Shown here one piece after another: positions 1 to 11,930 of a DNA stretch of 64,000 nt. Source of the DNA: Adiantum capillus-veneris (lineage: Eukaryota > Streptophyta > Polypodiopsida > Polypodiales > Pteridaceae); NCBI GenBank assembly GCA_014529385.2, contig CM043962.1:126008470-126072469 (forward strand). Direction: 5' to 3'. The position numbers were made by a program, and so were the translations under genes. The notes under the pieces were generated by a model, which was not told the DNA's origin, made no database searches, and saw only the letters and a program-made list of their open reading frames with translations. Every line of letters begins with the position of its first letter. Within the stretch, counting starts at the first letter, position 1.

Positions 1-39
1 CTTGGCCAAGGGGTAGTCCTTTGAACCTATTTTCCTTTT

Positions 40-1190
40 TCATTGCCTCTTGCTACTCTCTGGTTTGTCTTCTACCTTAGCCTTTCCTTTCCTTGCTCTT
101 GTTTCCCTCTCTTCTTTTGTCTCTTTCTCCCTATCATGCCTAGCTCTCTTATTGGCCAGAACATCCACATCTTGATGCTCAAGGGTAATGATGTTAATAG
201 ACCTACCTTCTCCATTTTCAAGAAACGGTTGTGGTTGTTGTTGCGAAGGTGGTGCCTCTAGTGCCCACTCTTGATGATTTTCTTCTATTCTCCCTCGACC
301 ACGCCCATATAACAGGTATATCCCCCCTCTCGCTCTTGGTGGTTCAGGACAATCAGGGGTATAGTGACCCTCTTCATCACAATTATAGCATATTCCTTGT
401 AGCCTTAGTCCCCTACCTCTCCCAGCTAGCCGCTCTTCTCTTTGGTTTCTATTCATTATGTTAATTCTTAATTCCTGCAACTGACCAGCAAGATCATGCA
501 AAACCCAGGCTGTAACGAGATCCAGATGTTGAACCACTTGCTCCACTCTATCATCCACTGCCATAGGGACCATTGGTTGCACCACAACTGGCTCAACATG
601 TGTCATGCCTTGCTCCCACCTTCTCTTGATCTTCTTGCTCTTGGCCTCGGCAATTTCCACAGCTCTTTCAAATGTAGCAAGCTCCTCTTGATTGACTTTC
701 TCCCTTACACTTGGATGGAGACAATCCATAAACTGATACACTTTAAAGAAATCCCCTGGAGGTACTTGGGATGCCACCTCTAATTGCACCCAAAGTCCTT
801 TGAAGTGTTGCAAAAACTCTTTAAAGTTGGCATAAACATTTTGTTGCAAACCTTTCAATTTTTTCGCTGCTTCTATTGCGGTTAGCTTCTTTTCAAACCT
901 GTCAAAAATTGCATGCTTCACCTGCTCCCATGTTGCTTTTTGTCTTCCTCTAAAACTTCAAACCACTCGCAAGCTTCTCCATTAAGTGCAAGAGGAAATA
1001 CATGAAGCTTTGCTTCATCATTCACAATATGCATACCAAGCGTATGCCACTCGAAGTCCGCAATCCAGTCCTTCACATCCTCCTTCCCTGTGAACATTGG
1101 CTGACTATATGCCATCCCTTCGAAGTCGCTTCTCCCTTGCACGAGTAAGTCCATAAAATTTGGAGTCTTGCACCTCAACCAAACCACCAC
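40..1190 (-). pseudogene. Ty3/gypsy gag polyprotein fragment, frameshifted
   Basis: Gag capsid/nucleocapsid of a Ty3/gypsy LTR retrotransposon, which would package element RNA in cytoplasmic particles. The N-terminal part (1190-918) holds the capsid-like segment around FTGKEDVKDWIADFEWH and ALNGEACEWFEVLEE. It then runs out of frame near 930, and the frame resuming at 921 continues with FDRFEKKL and further capsid helices. A CCHC zinc knuckle (CYNCDEEGHYTPDC, CX2CX4HX4C) lies near 370-330, followed by a Gly/Arg-rich stretch and a charged Lys/Glu tail ending in TGA at 40-42. Protease and pol would lie to the left, outside the window. Homology to the gypsy gag family is from motif order; the exact lineage is not determined. 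Confidence 0.8.
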
Positions 1191-1250
1191 TTTTCTTCAA
1201 TGAAGCACAAACTTCACAACAAAACCGCTTCACCTGTGCTCAACCGGCAA

Positions 1251-1276
1251 ATTTCCGCTCCCCAGCGGGATCGCCA
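1251..1276 (-). other. Candidate primer-binding site of the gypsy element
   Basis: On the minus strand this reads TGGCGATCCCGCTGGGGA, resembling the TGGCGACTCCGCTGGGGA-type motif found just downstream of the 5' LTR in many plant gypsy elements. It lies upstream of gag in the right position. The tRNA match was not computed. Confidence 0.5.
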
Positions 1277-2150
1277 AAGGATGATGGAGCAAAAGATGTC
1301 ATGCGTACACTCACACACCCACACACCTCAACACAACACAAGGTATTCACTTAAATTCCAAACCACACACACCACCAGTCAGAAGCTCAATAAAAATACT
1401 ACCCACAAGCTCAATTCAAACTTCAAACACCTCGACCTACAAGTCCTTGCCTGCCCGCAGACACTACAAGGTGAGTCGAGTTGATCAACACTTGAAATCA
1501 CGCTCGATGGTGACAAAAATATACAAGAAAAGCCATCAAAACCTCAAAAACTCCAGCCACAAAATGCCTCTCTCAAACCATTGCAAAAGCTTCACCAAAC
1601 TCCACTCTGTTGGACTCTTTGGAGTATCCCCAACCCTAATGGCACCGATACAGGGTCACATAGTCTTGCAGAAAGCCGCACCTTCTTCCCTCAATTCCTC
1701 GCACGCACACACATCCATGGAAACCTAATAACTTCCATAGACTCTCCCAAGTGCAAAACTAAAGAGACAAAGCTCTCATTCACTTCCTCACACACTCAAA
1801 AACAGGACGCGAACGCGATGGGACTGCACTAAACCACCTGTAGGGACCTTGCTTTCTACCACACACACACAGGTGAAAGTGCCAAGAATTGGCTTCAAAA
1901 AATTTCCCTCAGCCTAGACTATCACGGCTCCGTGAGTGATGTGGATGTTTGAACCATTTTCACACCATTTTTGGCCCTTTTTTGACTTTTTTGGGCTCAG
2001 TTTTGACCCATGATGGGCATTTTTTGTGGGAAAAACCCCAAACGGACTCCAAAATTCACCAAATTTTGTACACTTTATCCTTGATACTCAAGACCCTTTT
2101 CCACATCCCCACATTCCTTTTTTGACCACTTCTTGGGTGGTGCATGCATC
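1277..2150 (-). other. Probable gypsy 5' LTR/leader, boundaries unresolved
   Basis: Non-coding stretch upstream of the gag fragment and beyond the candidate primer-binding site, where the 5' LTR should lie. It has no second copy in the window, so LTR ends cannot be set. It contains a short (CA)n tract near 1860-1873 and T-rich, GGGCTTTTTT-like runs at 1965-2035. The small open frames here have no recognisable protein features. Confidence 0.4.
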
Positions 2151-2561
2151 AGGCACTTCCAAATAGACATTTACCGCATGTGCCAAACTTCTCGGGCGGG
2201 AGGTGGGTGCCCACACCTTTCACTCACATTATTTACATTCTAGAAAGATCAAACACATTTCCTAGAGCCAAAAGAATCCACCAAGAACCATATCCAAGAC
2301 CCCGATACCCTATCCAGGCATGTACATGTGCTCGACTCCTGGCACACGAACTTGACTATTCACAATGTGTACACGTTGCATCTTTTTTAAAACTTGAAAC
2401 CACTTCACAAAGCTCCCAAATGCATGTATTTACATCTTTTTATACATATGCCCATGCATATACACACTATTTTGTACACACCAAAAGCGGTCCATCAACG
2501 TTTTGCCAAATTTCCTCCAACATTCGTAGTCGGCGCTCCTAACCGTGTGCATGCATGTGTC

Positions 2562-2563
<2 letters not shown>
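2151..2563. other. Unassigned repeat flank
   Basis: No gene seen. The last ~90 bases (about 2470-2560) resemble 11300-11390: both end in a short GTCxGCxCTCCTAxCCGTGTG-like segment that leads directly into a (TG)n-(GA)n tract. This is therefore the edge of the dispersed microsatellite-bearing repeat that recurs at 10.3-11.5 and 23.0-24.5 kb. Confidence 0.5.

Positions 2564-2652
<89 letters not shown>
2564..2652. repeat. (TG)n-(GA)n compound microsatellite
   Basis: An uninterrupted (TG)~22 run switches directly to (GA)~22. It is followed by a GGTCTTTTGC-like segment that also follows the same compound tract at 23041-23135, so tract and flank belong to one dispersed repeat. Confidence 0.95.
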
Positions 2653-2653
<1 letters not shown>

Positions 2654-2689
2654 CTTTTGCTATGAGCAACACCTAGGTGCCCTGAGAGA

Positions 2690-4181
2690 GTGAGAAAGGT
2701 CTCACCTCACACTTCAACTCCATGAAGAAGAACCAGCGTTACCAATGCATCAAAAAGGTACTTCTTGAGGGCCCAACACTTGATGTTTCCCCCATTACAC
2801 ATGTTATCAAATGCATAATATGCTCTCTTTTCGGCTTCCAAACGATGCATAGCACATTTATGCCACTTGTGTGATTCCACGGAACCTCAAGGCCAAGGTA
2901 CTTAAAGCTCTCAACAACCTCAAGTGTCTCATTGTTGTACACAATGCATGGCTTCTCCTTATGGTGGTTTTCACAAGCATAACCTTTGTTTTGGATTCAT
3001 TCACTCATTCACAATCAGTCCACTATTCACAAATGACGCATAGCACACTCATGCCACTTGTGATTAGACGGAACCTCAAGGCCAAGGTACTTAAAGCTCT
3101 TAACAACTTCAAGTGTCTCATTGTTGTACACGATGCATGGCTTGTCCTTATGGTTGGTTTTCACAAGCATAACCTTTGTTTTGGATTTGTTCACAATCAG
3201 CCCACTATGAAAGCAAAAGTTCTCAAGGACAACAATAAGCTTTTGTGCATCTTCTAAAGTGTGTGCTACAAGCGCTACATCATCCGAATGCAACAAAAAC
3301 ATGATTACCATATTGCAAATAGTGACCTCCTCAATGCCTTCTTCTTGCATAAAGTCAAGTACCATTTGTTCCAATTGATCAATGCATAAACCAAAGAGAG
3401 TTGGTGACAACAGACATCCTTGTTCAACCCCAATAGTGCTTACAAAAATTTTTAAAATTCCCCTTTCCATGCGCAATGGAAAAATCACCTTCTCATATAT
3501 TCGAGAAACCGCAAGCATAAACACACTTGGCACTTGGACTTCTTCCATCCTTCTCCACAAATTGTTATGTGGAATCATATCAAAGTCTTTCTTAAAGTCC
3601 AAAAAACAGTAATACAATTTCTTGCCTTTCAACAAACTTTCCTCCATGAGAACACGAAGAGTGACAAGATGATCAATGGTGCTATGGCATCAACGAAAAC
3701 GTGCTTGTACTTTTGCACACTTGTCCTTCTCTTCAGCCCAATCACTCAATTTCATCTCCATTATGCACCCAAACAACTTTGCCAAAAGAGACCCAATCTA
3801 GTAGTTGTTTACATTTTTTTATATCCCCTCCTTTATGCAAAAGCTTAACCCAATTAGTACTCCAATCATAAGGCATACCATGTTGAAGTGCAAGGTTGAA
3901 CATATCACACATCCACTCATGGGTAAAATCTCCCGTCCATTCCGGCTTGATGCCTTGAAGATCTCCCGCTTTACAAGTGGCCAACTTTTCAAGCCCACCC
4001 CATACATCCTCAATAGTAAAAAAGGGCATACATGGGAGTGAACCATAAATGGCATTTTTTCAGCATTTGGTTGCTCATATGACTACCTACAATGTGTGTA
4101 TGACTCAAGTTACCAGAATTCTCAACACGCTTGCCTCTCAAGTTTCTCCAAAATCTTCCACATGCATGTGCCTTTCCTTGG

Positions 4182-4185
<4 letters not shown>
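2690..4185 (-). pseudogene. LINE copy B: 5'-truncated reverse transcriptase fragment
   Basis: Minus-strand fragment of the same L1-type LINE as copy A, beginning in the region before the RT (about 4185) and ending after the RT thumb (about 2690). Recognisable RT blocks are LDFKKDFDMIPHNNLWRR (motif A region, near 3600), GVEQGCLLSPTLFGLCIDQL (motif B region, near 3430-3370), and LLHSDDVA near 3290-3270, where the usual YADD has become HSDD. KYLGLEVPSN follows near 3080. The frame is broken upstream of 3647 and the 3' part is duplicated. At the 5' side the copy ends within CTTGAGAGAG, where copy A reads CTTGAAAAAG, so it stops exactly at a (GA)n tract. Confidence 0.85.
2840..3207 (-). repeat. 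Internal tandem duplication in LINE copy B
   Basis: Two adjacent imperfect copies of ~180-190 bases (2840-3030 and 3031-3207) both encode the LINE segment CIV(Y/H)N-ETLEVV-SFKYLGLEVP. Copy A (about 5545-5725) has this segment once. The 2840-3030 copy carries an extra base pair of differences and a CATTCACTCATTC stutter at its junction, so the duplication arose in copy B. Confidence 0.85.
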
Positions 4186-4225
<40 letters not shown>

Positions 4226-4476
4226 ATAATCATGGGAATGAGAGAGGAGGAGAAGGAATCAAGCATTGAAGAAGATAATTTTCAACGTCTTGAACTCAAA
4301 AAGCAAGAGAGGAGATTCGAGAAGAAGAAGGGAAAAAAGAAAGGTATTAACATTGCAAAAACAATCCTGAGAGATAGCAAAGATTTATCTAATGTCATGA
4401 ACAATACTAGAGAGATGTCAAAGATCTACCTGTAAAGTTCAAAACTAGACTTGATGACATAGACGGCTTGAGAGGG

Positions 4477-4549
<73 letters not shown>
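4186..4549. repeat. (GA)n - 240-bp spacer - (GA)n module, copy 1
   Basis: (GA)n at 4186-4223 and 4481-4549 bracket a purine-rich spacer. The spacer recurs at 9226-9470, 10550-10800 and 23320-23510, each time beside (GA)n. It contains AAGCAAGAGAGGAGATTCGA, AATCCTGAGAGAT and AGAGATGTCAAAGATCTAC segments. A 128-aa open frame crosses it, but its composition is that of the repeat and it is not conserved as a protein between copies. Confidence 0.85.
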
Positions 4550-4553
<4 letters not shown>

Positions 4554-4581
4554 ATTATCGTCCTCCGAGGTCAAATATGAT

Positions 4582-5481
4582 CTATGGGACCAAAGTTACA
4601 TGTGTTGTAGTATGTGTATGGATGATGAGTGACTCTTGATGCTTCAAATTGTGGTGATGAGGGTCGTAATGGAGATCCACACTGTGGCTAGGAGTGTGTA
4701 GCTCTAAGTCATGGCTGAAAATGTGAGAGAAGCAAGTTCGGATGTCACCAAAAGGTGAGCATTCTAGTAGTGTGTGGTACTCAGACTCTTGAACTTGCAG
4801 TGAGCATAATGTGCACAATTGATTTGATTCTTCTCCATTGCCCCAACACCCTGTCTCGCATTGAAGGAAATAAGAGCTTAGCTAAATGGCTACGATAGTG
4901 CATATCACCGACAAGGGGATAGGCTCAAGCATATAAGTGTGAGTACAGTTTCCTCTTTTAGCGAAGAACATGGTTTTGTAGTTGGGGGCAATATGGGTGG
5001 TGTAATGTATGAAGCGTGACCCATCGGATTTCTCCCAAGTCGTAATACATCGGTGTTGTAGAAAAGCTTCATTCACTTGGAAGTCAATTGAAGCATCATG
5101 TAACAAGTGTAATGCATCCCATCTCCCAAACGACTTCTTTATGTCTTGCATCCATCCTGTGCTCAAGATCTTGCTTTATGTGTCTTTTGAACTTTTTTGC
5201 TTGCTTCCCATGCAATTGTAGGAAGTCGATCGCATCTTTATCATGTACTCCACAACCCTTTCCGTGCCCATAACCTCAATTGGAATAGATCGCGACTCAA
5301 GAAGTAGGAGCATATATGGTGTTTGTGTCTTAACTTGGAGAAAGTTTGTAAGAAAACACTTTTGGACATTCTCAAACTCTTTCCAAGTAGACTTTGAGAT
5401 GTTGCCGCCCCACACTTCAACTCCATAAAGAAGAACTGGTGTCACCAATGCATCAAAAGGTACTTCATGAGAACCCAACAC
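4582..5481 (-). pseudogene. LINE copy A C-terminal region with CCHC-like finger
   Basis: Continues from the RT with TPVLLYGVEVWGG (near 5440) and KSTWKEFENVQKCFLTNFLQ. Then come WMQDIKKSFGRWDALHLLHD and DGSRFIHYTTHIAPNYKTMF (5166-4980). The last frame starts MCTLCSLQVQESEYHTLLEC (4818-4760): a C-x2-C...H-x4-C finger like the zf-RVT finger common at the end of plant LINE proteins. Breaks occur near 5180 and 4870. Confidence 0.75.
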
Positions 5482-7004
5482 TTGATGTTTCTCGCATTAC
5501 ACATGTTTGCAAATGCATAATATCCTCTCTTTCCCGCTTCCAAATGACATATAACACATTCATGCCACTTGGGATTGGATGGAACCTCAAGGCCAAGGTA
5601 CTTAAAGCTCTCAACAACTTCAAGTGTCTCATTGTTATACACAATGCATGGCTTCTTCTTATGGTTGGTTTTCACAAGCATAACCTTTGTTTTGGATTTA
5701 TTCACAATCAGCCCACTATGCAAGCAAAAGTTCAAGGACAACCATAAGCTTTTATGCATCTTCTAAAGTATGTGCTAGAAGCACTACATCATCTGCATAC
5801 AACAAAAGCATGATTACCGCATTGCAAATAGTGACCTCTTCAATGCCTTTGTCTTGCAAAAAGTCAAGTATCATTTGTTCCAATTGATTGATACATAGAC
5901 CAAAGAGAGTTGCTGACAACGGACATCCATGTTTAACCCCAATAGTGCTTACAAAAGTTGTTGAAATTCCTCCTCCATGCGCAATAGATTTGAGAAACCG
6001 CAAGCATCAACTCACTTTGCACTTGGAGTTCTTCCATCCTTCTCCACAAATTGTTACATGGAATCATATCAAAGGCTTTCTTAAAGTCCACAAAACAACA
6101 ATACAATTGCTTGCCTTTCAACCAACTTTCCTCCATGAGAACACAAGAGTGACGAGATGATCAATGGTGCTATGGCATTGACAAAAACCCACTTGTCCTT
6201 TTGCACGCTTGTCATTCTCTTTAGCCTAATCACTCAATTTCATCTCCATTATGCACCCAAACAAATTTGCCCTAAGAGACCCAATCATTATAGTCGAGTA
6301 GTTGTTTACATTCTTTACATCCCTTGATTCATGCAAAGGCTTAACTTAATTAGTACTCCAATTATAAGGAATACCATGTTGAAGCGAAAGGTTGAACATA
6401 TCACACATTCACTCATAAGTAAAATCTCCCGTCCATTCCGGCTTGATACCTTGAAGATCTCTTGCTTTGCAAGTGGCCATCTTTTCAAGCCCTCCACATA
6501 CATCCTCAGTAGTAGTGAAAAAAGAGGGCATACATGGGAGTGAGCCATAAAATGACATTTCAGCATTTGCTTTCTCATATAATCTCCTACAATGTGTGTA
6601 TATATCCACAAGACTCAAGTTATCAAAATTCTCAACCTGCTTGCCCCTCAAGTTTCTCCAAAATCTTCCACATTCATGTGCCTTTTCTTTGACTTGAAAA
6701 AGTTGTTTCTTTACTTTCCATCTTCTTCACTTCTTTTGAACATAAATGCATTGTATGTATGCAAATGACTTTGATAGTTGTCTTTGTACATAGTTGCATC
6801 AAGATTTCTCAAGGACTTTTGAGCATCTTGACATTCTTTATTAAACAATGGAGATGGCTTATGAAAAAGAATTCTTCGGCACAAGAACAAATAACTTTCT
6901 TGAAAGCTTCCCTTTAGTTTCCAACGTGTGTCATATTGAAGCTTTGTCATCCATAACTTTTGCTCAACCATTTCAATGTACATTGGTGCCCATTTGAAAT
7001 CCAT
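5442..7004 (-). pseudogene. LINE copy A reverse transcriptase domain
   Basis: A linker (7004-6711) is followed by the RT. EDVCGGLEKMATCKARDLQG (near 6510-6450) is the N-terminal RT block. LYCCFVDFKKAFDMIPCNNL (near 6100-6050) carries the motif A aspartate. GVKHGCPLSATLFGLCINQL (near 5945-5885) is motif B and LLLYADDVVLLAH (near 5810-5775) is motif C with an intact YADD. The thumb carries KVMLVKTNHKKKPCIVYNN and SFKYLGLEVPSN (5690-5570). Frames break near 6000, 5755 and 5480. A sequence loss also removes the part between motif A and B that copy B retains around 3510-3480. Confidence 0.85.
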
Positions 7005-7094
7005 ACATATTGATAATTTGTCTTCCCTTTGGATGATATTATCATGCTTAGTTGCTTCTCCACATGGAAGGTCAATATATAAGTTCCGATGGTC

Positions 7095-7800
7095 TTATTC
7101 TGAGGTCCATTGGCCAAACATACAACTCTTTATGTGATACATGATGGCTTCAAAAAGTAGCATATAGTCAATCACACTATCCCCATTATGTTTCCTACAT
7201 GTAAATCCATTGGTTCCACTCCACAAAGATACACCATTGGCAATGAGCATATCTGTACTATTACACATATATAAAAGTAACTTTTTATAGTGATCTGGAT
7301 CTTTCTCATCCATTGAAGTACGATCATACAAATGAACTTCCTCCAACTTCCTTCAAATGTATGGCATATCAAATTATTGAGTATCATGTTGCAATGTTTT
7401 TGTGCGAGCATTCATATCCCCAAATACAATAACATCACCTTTGTCTTTGAAATAAGCAATGTCCTCTTCTAAATAAAAAAATGGATGATCTCTGTCCATG
7501 CAAGCATAAAAGGGGGAATCATGATGAGGAATATATAGCAACCGGCTACAAAAATTGGTGCTCTTTTTGGTGTCATAATTTTTAGCCATACATAACGTTT
7601 GAACTTGTCATCTTTCACAATTGATATAAAATCTTTTAATCCTTTCTTAAACATACATGCTACCCCTCCTTGCTCTCTTTGTTGCTTGAGATTATGTGAC
7701 CACATCAATGAATGCACATTGTAATCCTTCAAGCCGTTAATCCTTTGTGTAACATGCTCCCAAGTTTCAACAAGAAGCACAACATTGACTTTTCTTGTTA
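7095..7800 (-). pseudogene. LINE copy A apurinic-type endonuclease domain
   Basis: Pieces in three frames add up to an exonuclease-endonuclease-phosphatase domain that would nick target DNA. They include LLVETW...REQGGVACMFKKGL (E-T-W motif, near 7780-7660), VIVFGDMNARTK (near 7425-7400, the conserved D-x-N of the active site) and DSVIDYMLL (near 7185-7160, the S-x-I-D-Y motif). The usual terminal S-D-H reads QWTSE here. Frameshifts near 7560 and 7370 break it. Confidence 0.75.
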
Positions 7801-7972
7801 GTTCATCTGCCAGCCCTCACATTCCATGGATATCCATTATAATTCCAAAATCATATTTTCAATTGTAACTCGGTCTCATAGGTCACGCATCCCTATTTGC
7901 TCGAGGGACTTGCCTCCTCCTTGGGCACATTTTATTTGTGAGAGATCTCCTTGTTTTCTAATTCTTTTCCTC

Positions 7973-8844
7973 CTATGCCTTGCAACGCATATTTTGTTTC
8001 TTAATAGTGAAATCTTCACATACAAAACATTGTGTATCCCTCAAATAGATCCAACTATTATCAAGGATAATCTTTTGTTTGGTCTCATTTGGCATGGTGC
8101 ATACAATTGGCCATTCTCCCGAGCGAGGAGCTCCTTTCTTACCCACTTTATGTGCTCGATAGACCATAACTCCGGTCATGTTAAAGTGGGTTTTGAAGAA
8201 ATCTTTGATAAAAATGGCAAGAGAAGAAGGTGTCTCTAACTTCTCTTCGGGAATTCCATGAACAACAATGTTCTTGGAACGTCGCTCCCGTTCCTTCAAG
8301 TCCTCCACATCCACATTCTCAACATTCTTTGTTTGAACCATAGCTTGCATGAGTGAGGAATTAGAATCCACATTGTTACCACATACATTAGCCCAAGACT
8401 GTTTGTGCATACATTTTTCATGTCGCATACATCCCGGATCATGGTGTCAAATTTCTCCACTTTCACTACATGGTCATGCTCTACTTTTCTCATACGCTCC
8501 TTCAAAGCATTCAAGTCCACAAGAGAGTGTTTACATTCCTTGACTTCCTGTTCAAGTTGCATCAAACATGTTGTTTTGCATCTCAAGTGTCCTCTTGAGA
8601 TTGTCATTCTCAACCACAAGTTCTCTTCGAGTTCCATTCTCCAATACAAGTGCCTGTAAGTCTTCACCTTGTTTGTTTACGATCTCCCACAAAACAATAC
8701 CAAGTATTCGATGATCATGGGTTACGATGCCATCAGTTGCATGGTTGTGTTGCTATCTCCACACTTACGAGATTTTGGATCATATTCCACAATGTTTGTG
8801 GACTTTGTTGAAGAAGAAGAACCCTTGCGAGTACCGGAAGACAT
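7973..8844 (-). pseudogene. LINE copy A ORF1-like nucleic-acid-binding protein
   Basis: Candidate start ATG at 8844 (MSSGTRKGSSSSTK). After an N-terminal Ser/Thr-rich segment, which carries stops near 8720-8680, comes a heptad-rich stretch (QLEQEVKECKHSLVDLN, LKERMRKVEHD) that looks like a coiled coil. It is followed by RRSKNIVVHGIPEE and VYRAHKVGKKGAP, then IVCTMPNETKQKIILDNSW. That order of coiled coil, RRM-like domain and C-terminal domain is what L1 ORF1 proteins have; they trimerise and bind the element RNA. At least one frameshift separates the coiled coil from the RRM part near 8360. Confidence 0.7.
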
Positions 8845-9065
8845 TATATGTAAATTAAGAGATGAGAGTCAACTTTTTGGACCTGTTAACTTCAAAAATG
8901 TTGTTATAAAAATGCCTTTCACAACTCTCAAAATTTAGTCTTTATAGCAATGCATAGAGGGCATCGTGCTCTTCGATTAAGGATATAGATCACCCAAATC
9001 GGAGTTTGGAAGAAGAAGTTATTATCAAAAGAGTGAACTTGTCTACTAGGTCAAAAAATGGTTGC

Positions 9066-9544
<479 letters not shown>

Positions 9545-10314
9545 AAGGCAATTTTGTGTATAGCCGACAAGGGGATAGGCTCAAGCATGTAAGTGTGAGT
9601 ACAGTTTCCTCTTTCAGCAAAGAACATGGTTTTGTACTTGGGGGAAATATGGGTGGCATAATGTATGAAGCGTGACCCACCGGATTTTCCCCAAGCCGTA
9701 ATACATTGGCATTCTAGAAAAGCTTCATTCACTTGGGAGTCAATTGAAGCATCATGTAGCAAGTGTAATGCATCCCATCTCCCAAACCACTTCTTTATGT
9801 CTTGCATCCATCCCATGCTCAAGATCTTGCTTTTATGCATCTTTTGAACTTTTTAACTTGCTTCCCATGCAATTGTAGGAAGTCGATGTGATGGGTTTTG
9901 ATGCATCTTTATCATGTACTCCACAACCCTTTCCATTCCCATAACCTCAATTGGAAGAGATCCCGACTCAAAAAGTAGGGGCATATATGGTGTTTGTGTC
10001 TTAACTTGGAGAAAGTTTATAAGAAAACACTTTTGGACATTCTCAAACTCTTTCCCCTCCTTTATGCAAAGGCTTAACCCAATTAGTACTCCAATCATAA
10101 GGCATACCATGTTGAAGTGCAAGGTTGAACATATCACACATCCACTCATGGGTAAAATCACATGTTCATTTGATCATCTCCAGCTTCATACCTTGAAGAT
10201 ATCCCGCTTTGCGAGTGATCAATTTTTCAAGACCACCACATACATCCTCAATAGTAAAAAACGAGGGCATACATGGGAGTGAACCATAAAATGGCATTTT
10301 TTAGTTTTTGGTTG

Positions 10315-10316
<2 letters not shown>
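9545..10316 (-). pseudogene. LINE copy C: chimeric C-terminal fragment
   Basis: On the minus strand, 9840-9560 encodes the LINE C-terminal block (WMQDIKKWFGRWDALHLLHD, GSRFIHYATHISPKYKTMFF), and 10050-9850 encodes KEFENVQKCFLINFLQVKTQ. At about 10053 the sequence jumps to the region before the RT (homologous to 3830-4050), so the whole catalytic RT core is deleted. The joined frame reads across the deletion (SLCIKEG-KEFENVQ). The right end meets a (CA)n tract at 10317. Confidence 0.8.
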
Positions 10317-11545
<1,229 letters not shown>

Positions 11546-11552
11546 CAGGGGT

Positions 11553-11930
11553 GAGACCACATAATTTGCGTAAATAATTGGTCAGTCCAACACCATCAGA
11601 AGAGAATTTGGCTAACTCTCCTTTGTGAGAAAGTTTGAGGGCAGGAATGTTTTCAATGAGTTCAGATAAAGCTGCTACCCCTTCCTTAGAGTTGTTGACA
11701 AGTTGGGTGAGGGTATGGACACATTTGTCAAACGACATGGTTTGAACCAAGGAGTGGCTGGATCAGTTGAAGCCCCTGTTATTAGTTCAGATGCCGCAGG
11801 GTCATGAATGCATCTAAGTACTTGAAGCGAGGCTTTAGATAGAGGCTCAGTAGGAAGCTCTAACCCTTGAGATAGTGCTAGATTCTTCATAGTCCATAAA
11901 ATGTTAATTAGACAAAAATACAACAAAGAT
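11553..11930 (-). pseudogene. PLE-2: N-terminal fragment of a divergent Penelope-like ORF
   Basis: Minus-strand frames include LALSQGLELPTEPLSKA...VLRCI (11880-11810) and, frameshifted, KEGVAALSELIENIPAL...LRKLCGLTPGF (11700-11553). They match the start of the main exon in PLE-1 copies (LALSQGLELTSEPL..., KEGVNLITQYIAQLPIL..., LRKLCGLNPSF at 61.5-61.2 kb) at moderate identity. The fragment stops abruptly at the (GA)n tract ending at 11541. An AG acceptor-like site precedes the exon near 11900. Confidence 0.7.

Noticed and set aside
1200-1832. Several 80-95-aa plus-strand frames beside the gypsy gag
   Set aside because: They lie opposite the gypsy leader, overlap each other in different frames and show no domain.
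4049-4435. 128-aa plus-strand frame with a Lys/Glu-rich tail
   Set aside because: It spans the edge of LINE copy B, a (GA)n tract and the recurring spacer; other copies of the spacer do not keep the frame.
8669-8938. 89-aa plus-strand frame opposite the LINE ORF1 start
   Set aside because: The minus strand carries the ORF1-like N-terminus; the plus frame has no conserved features.
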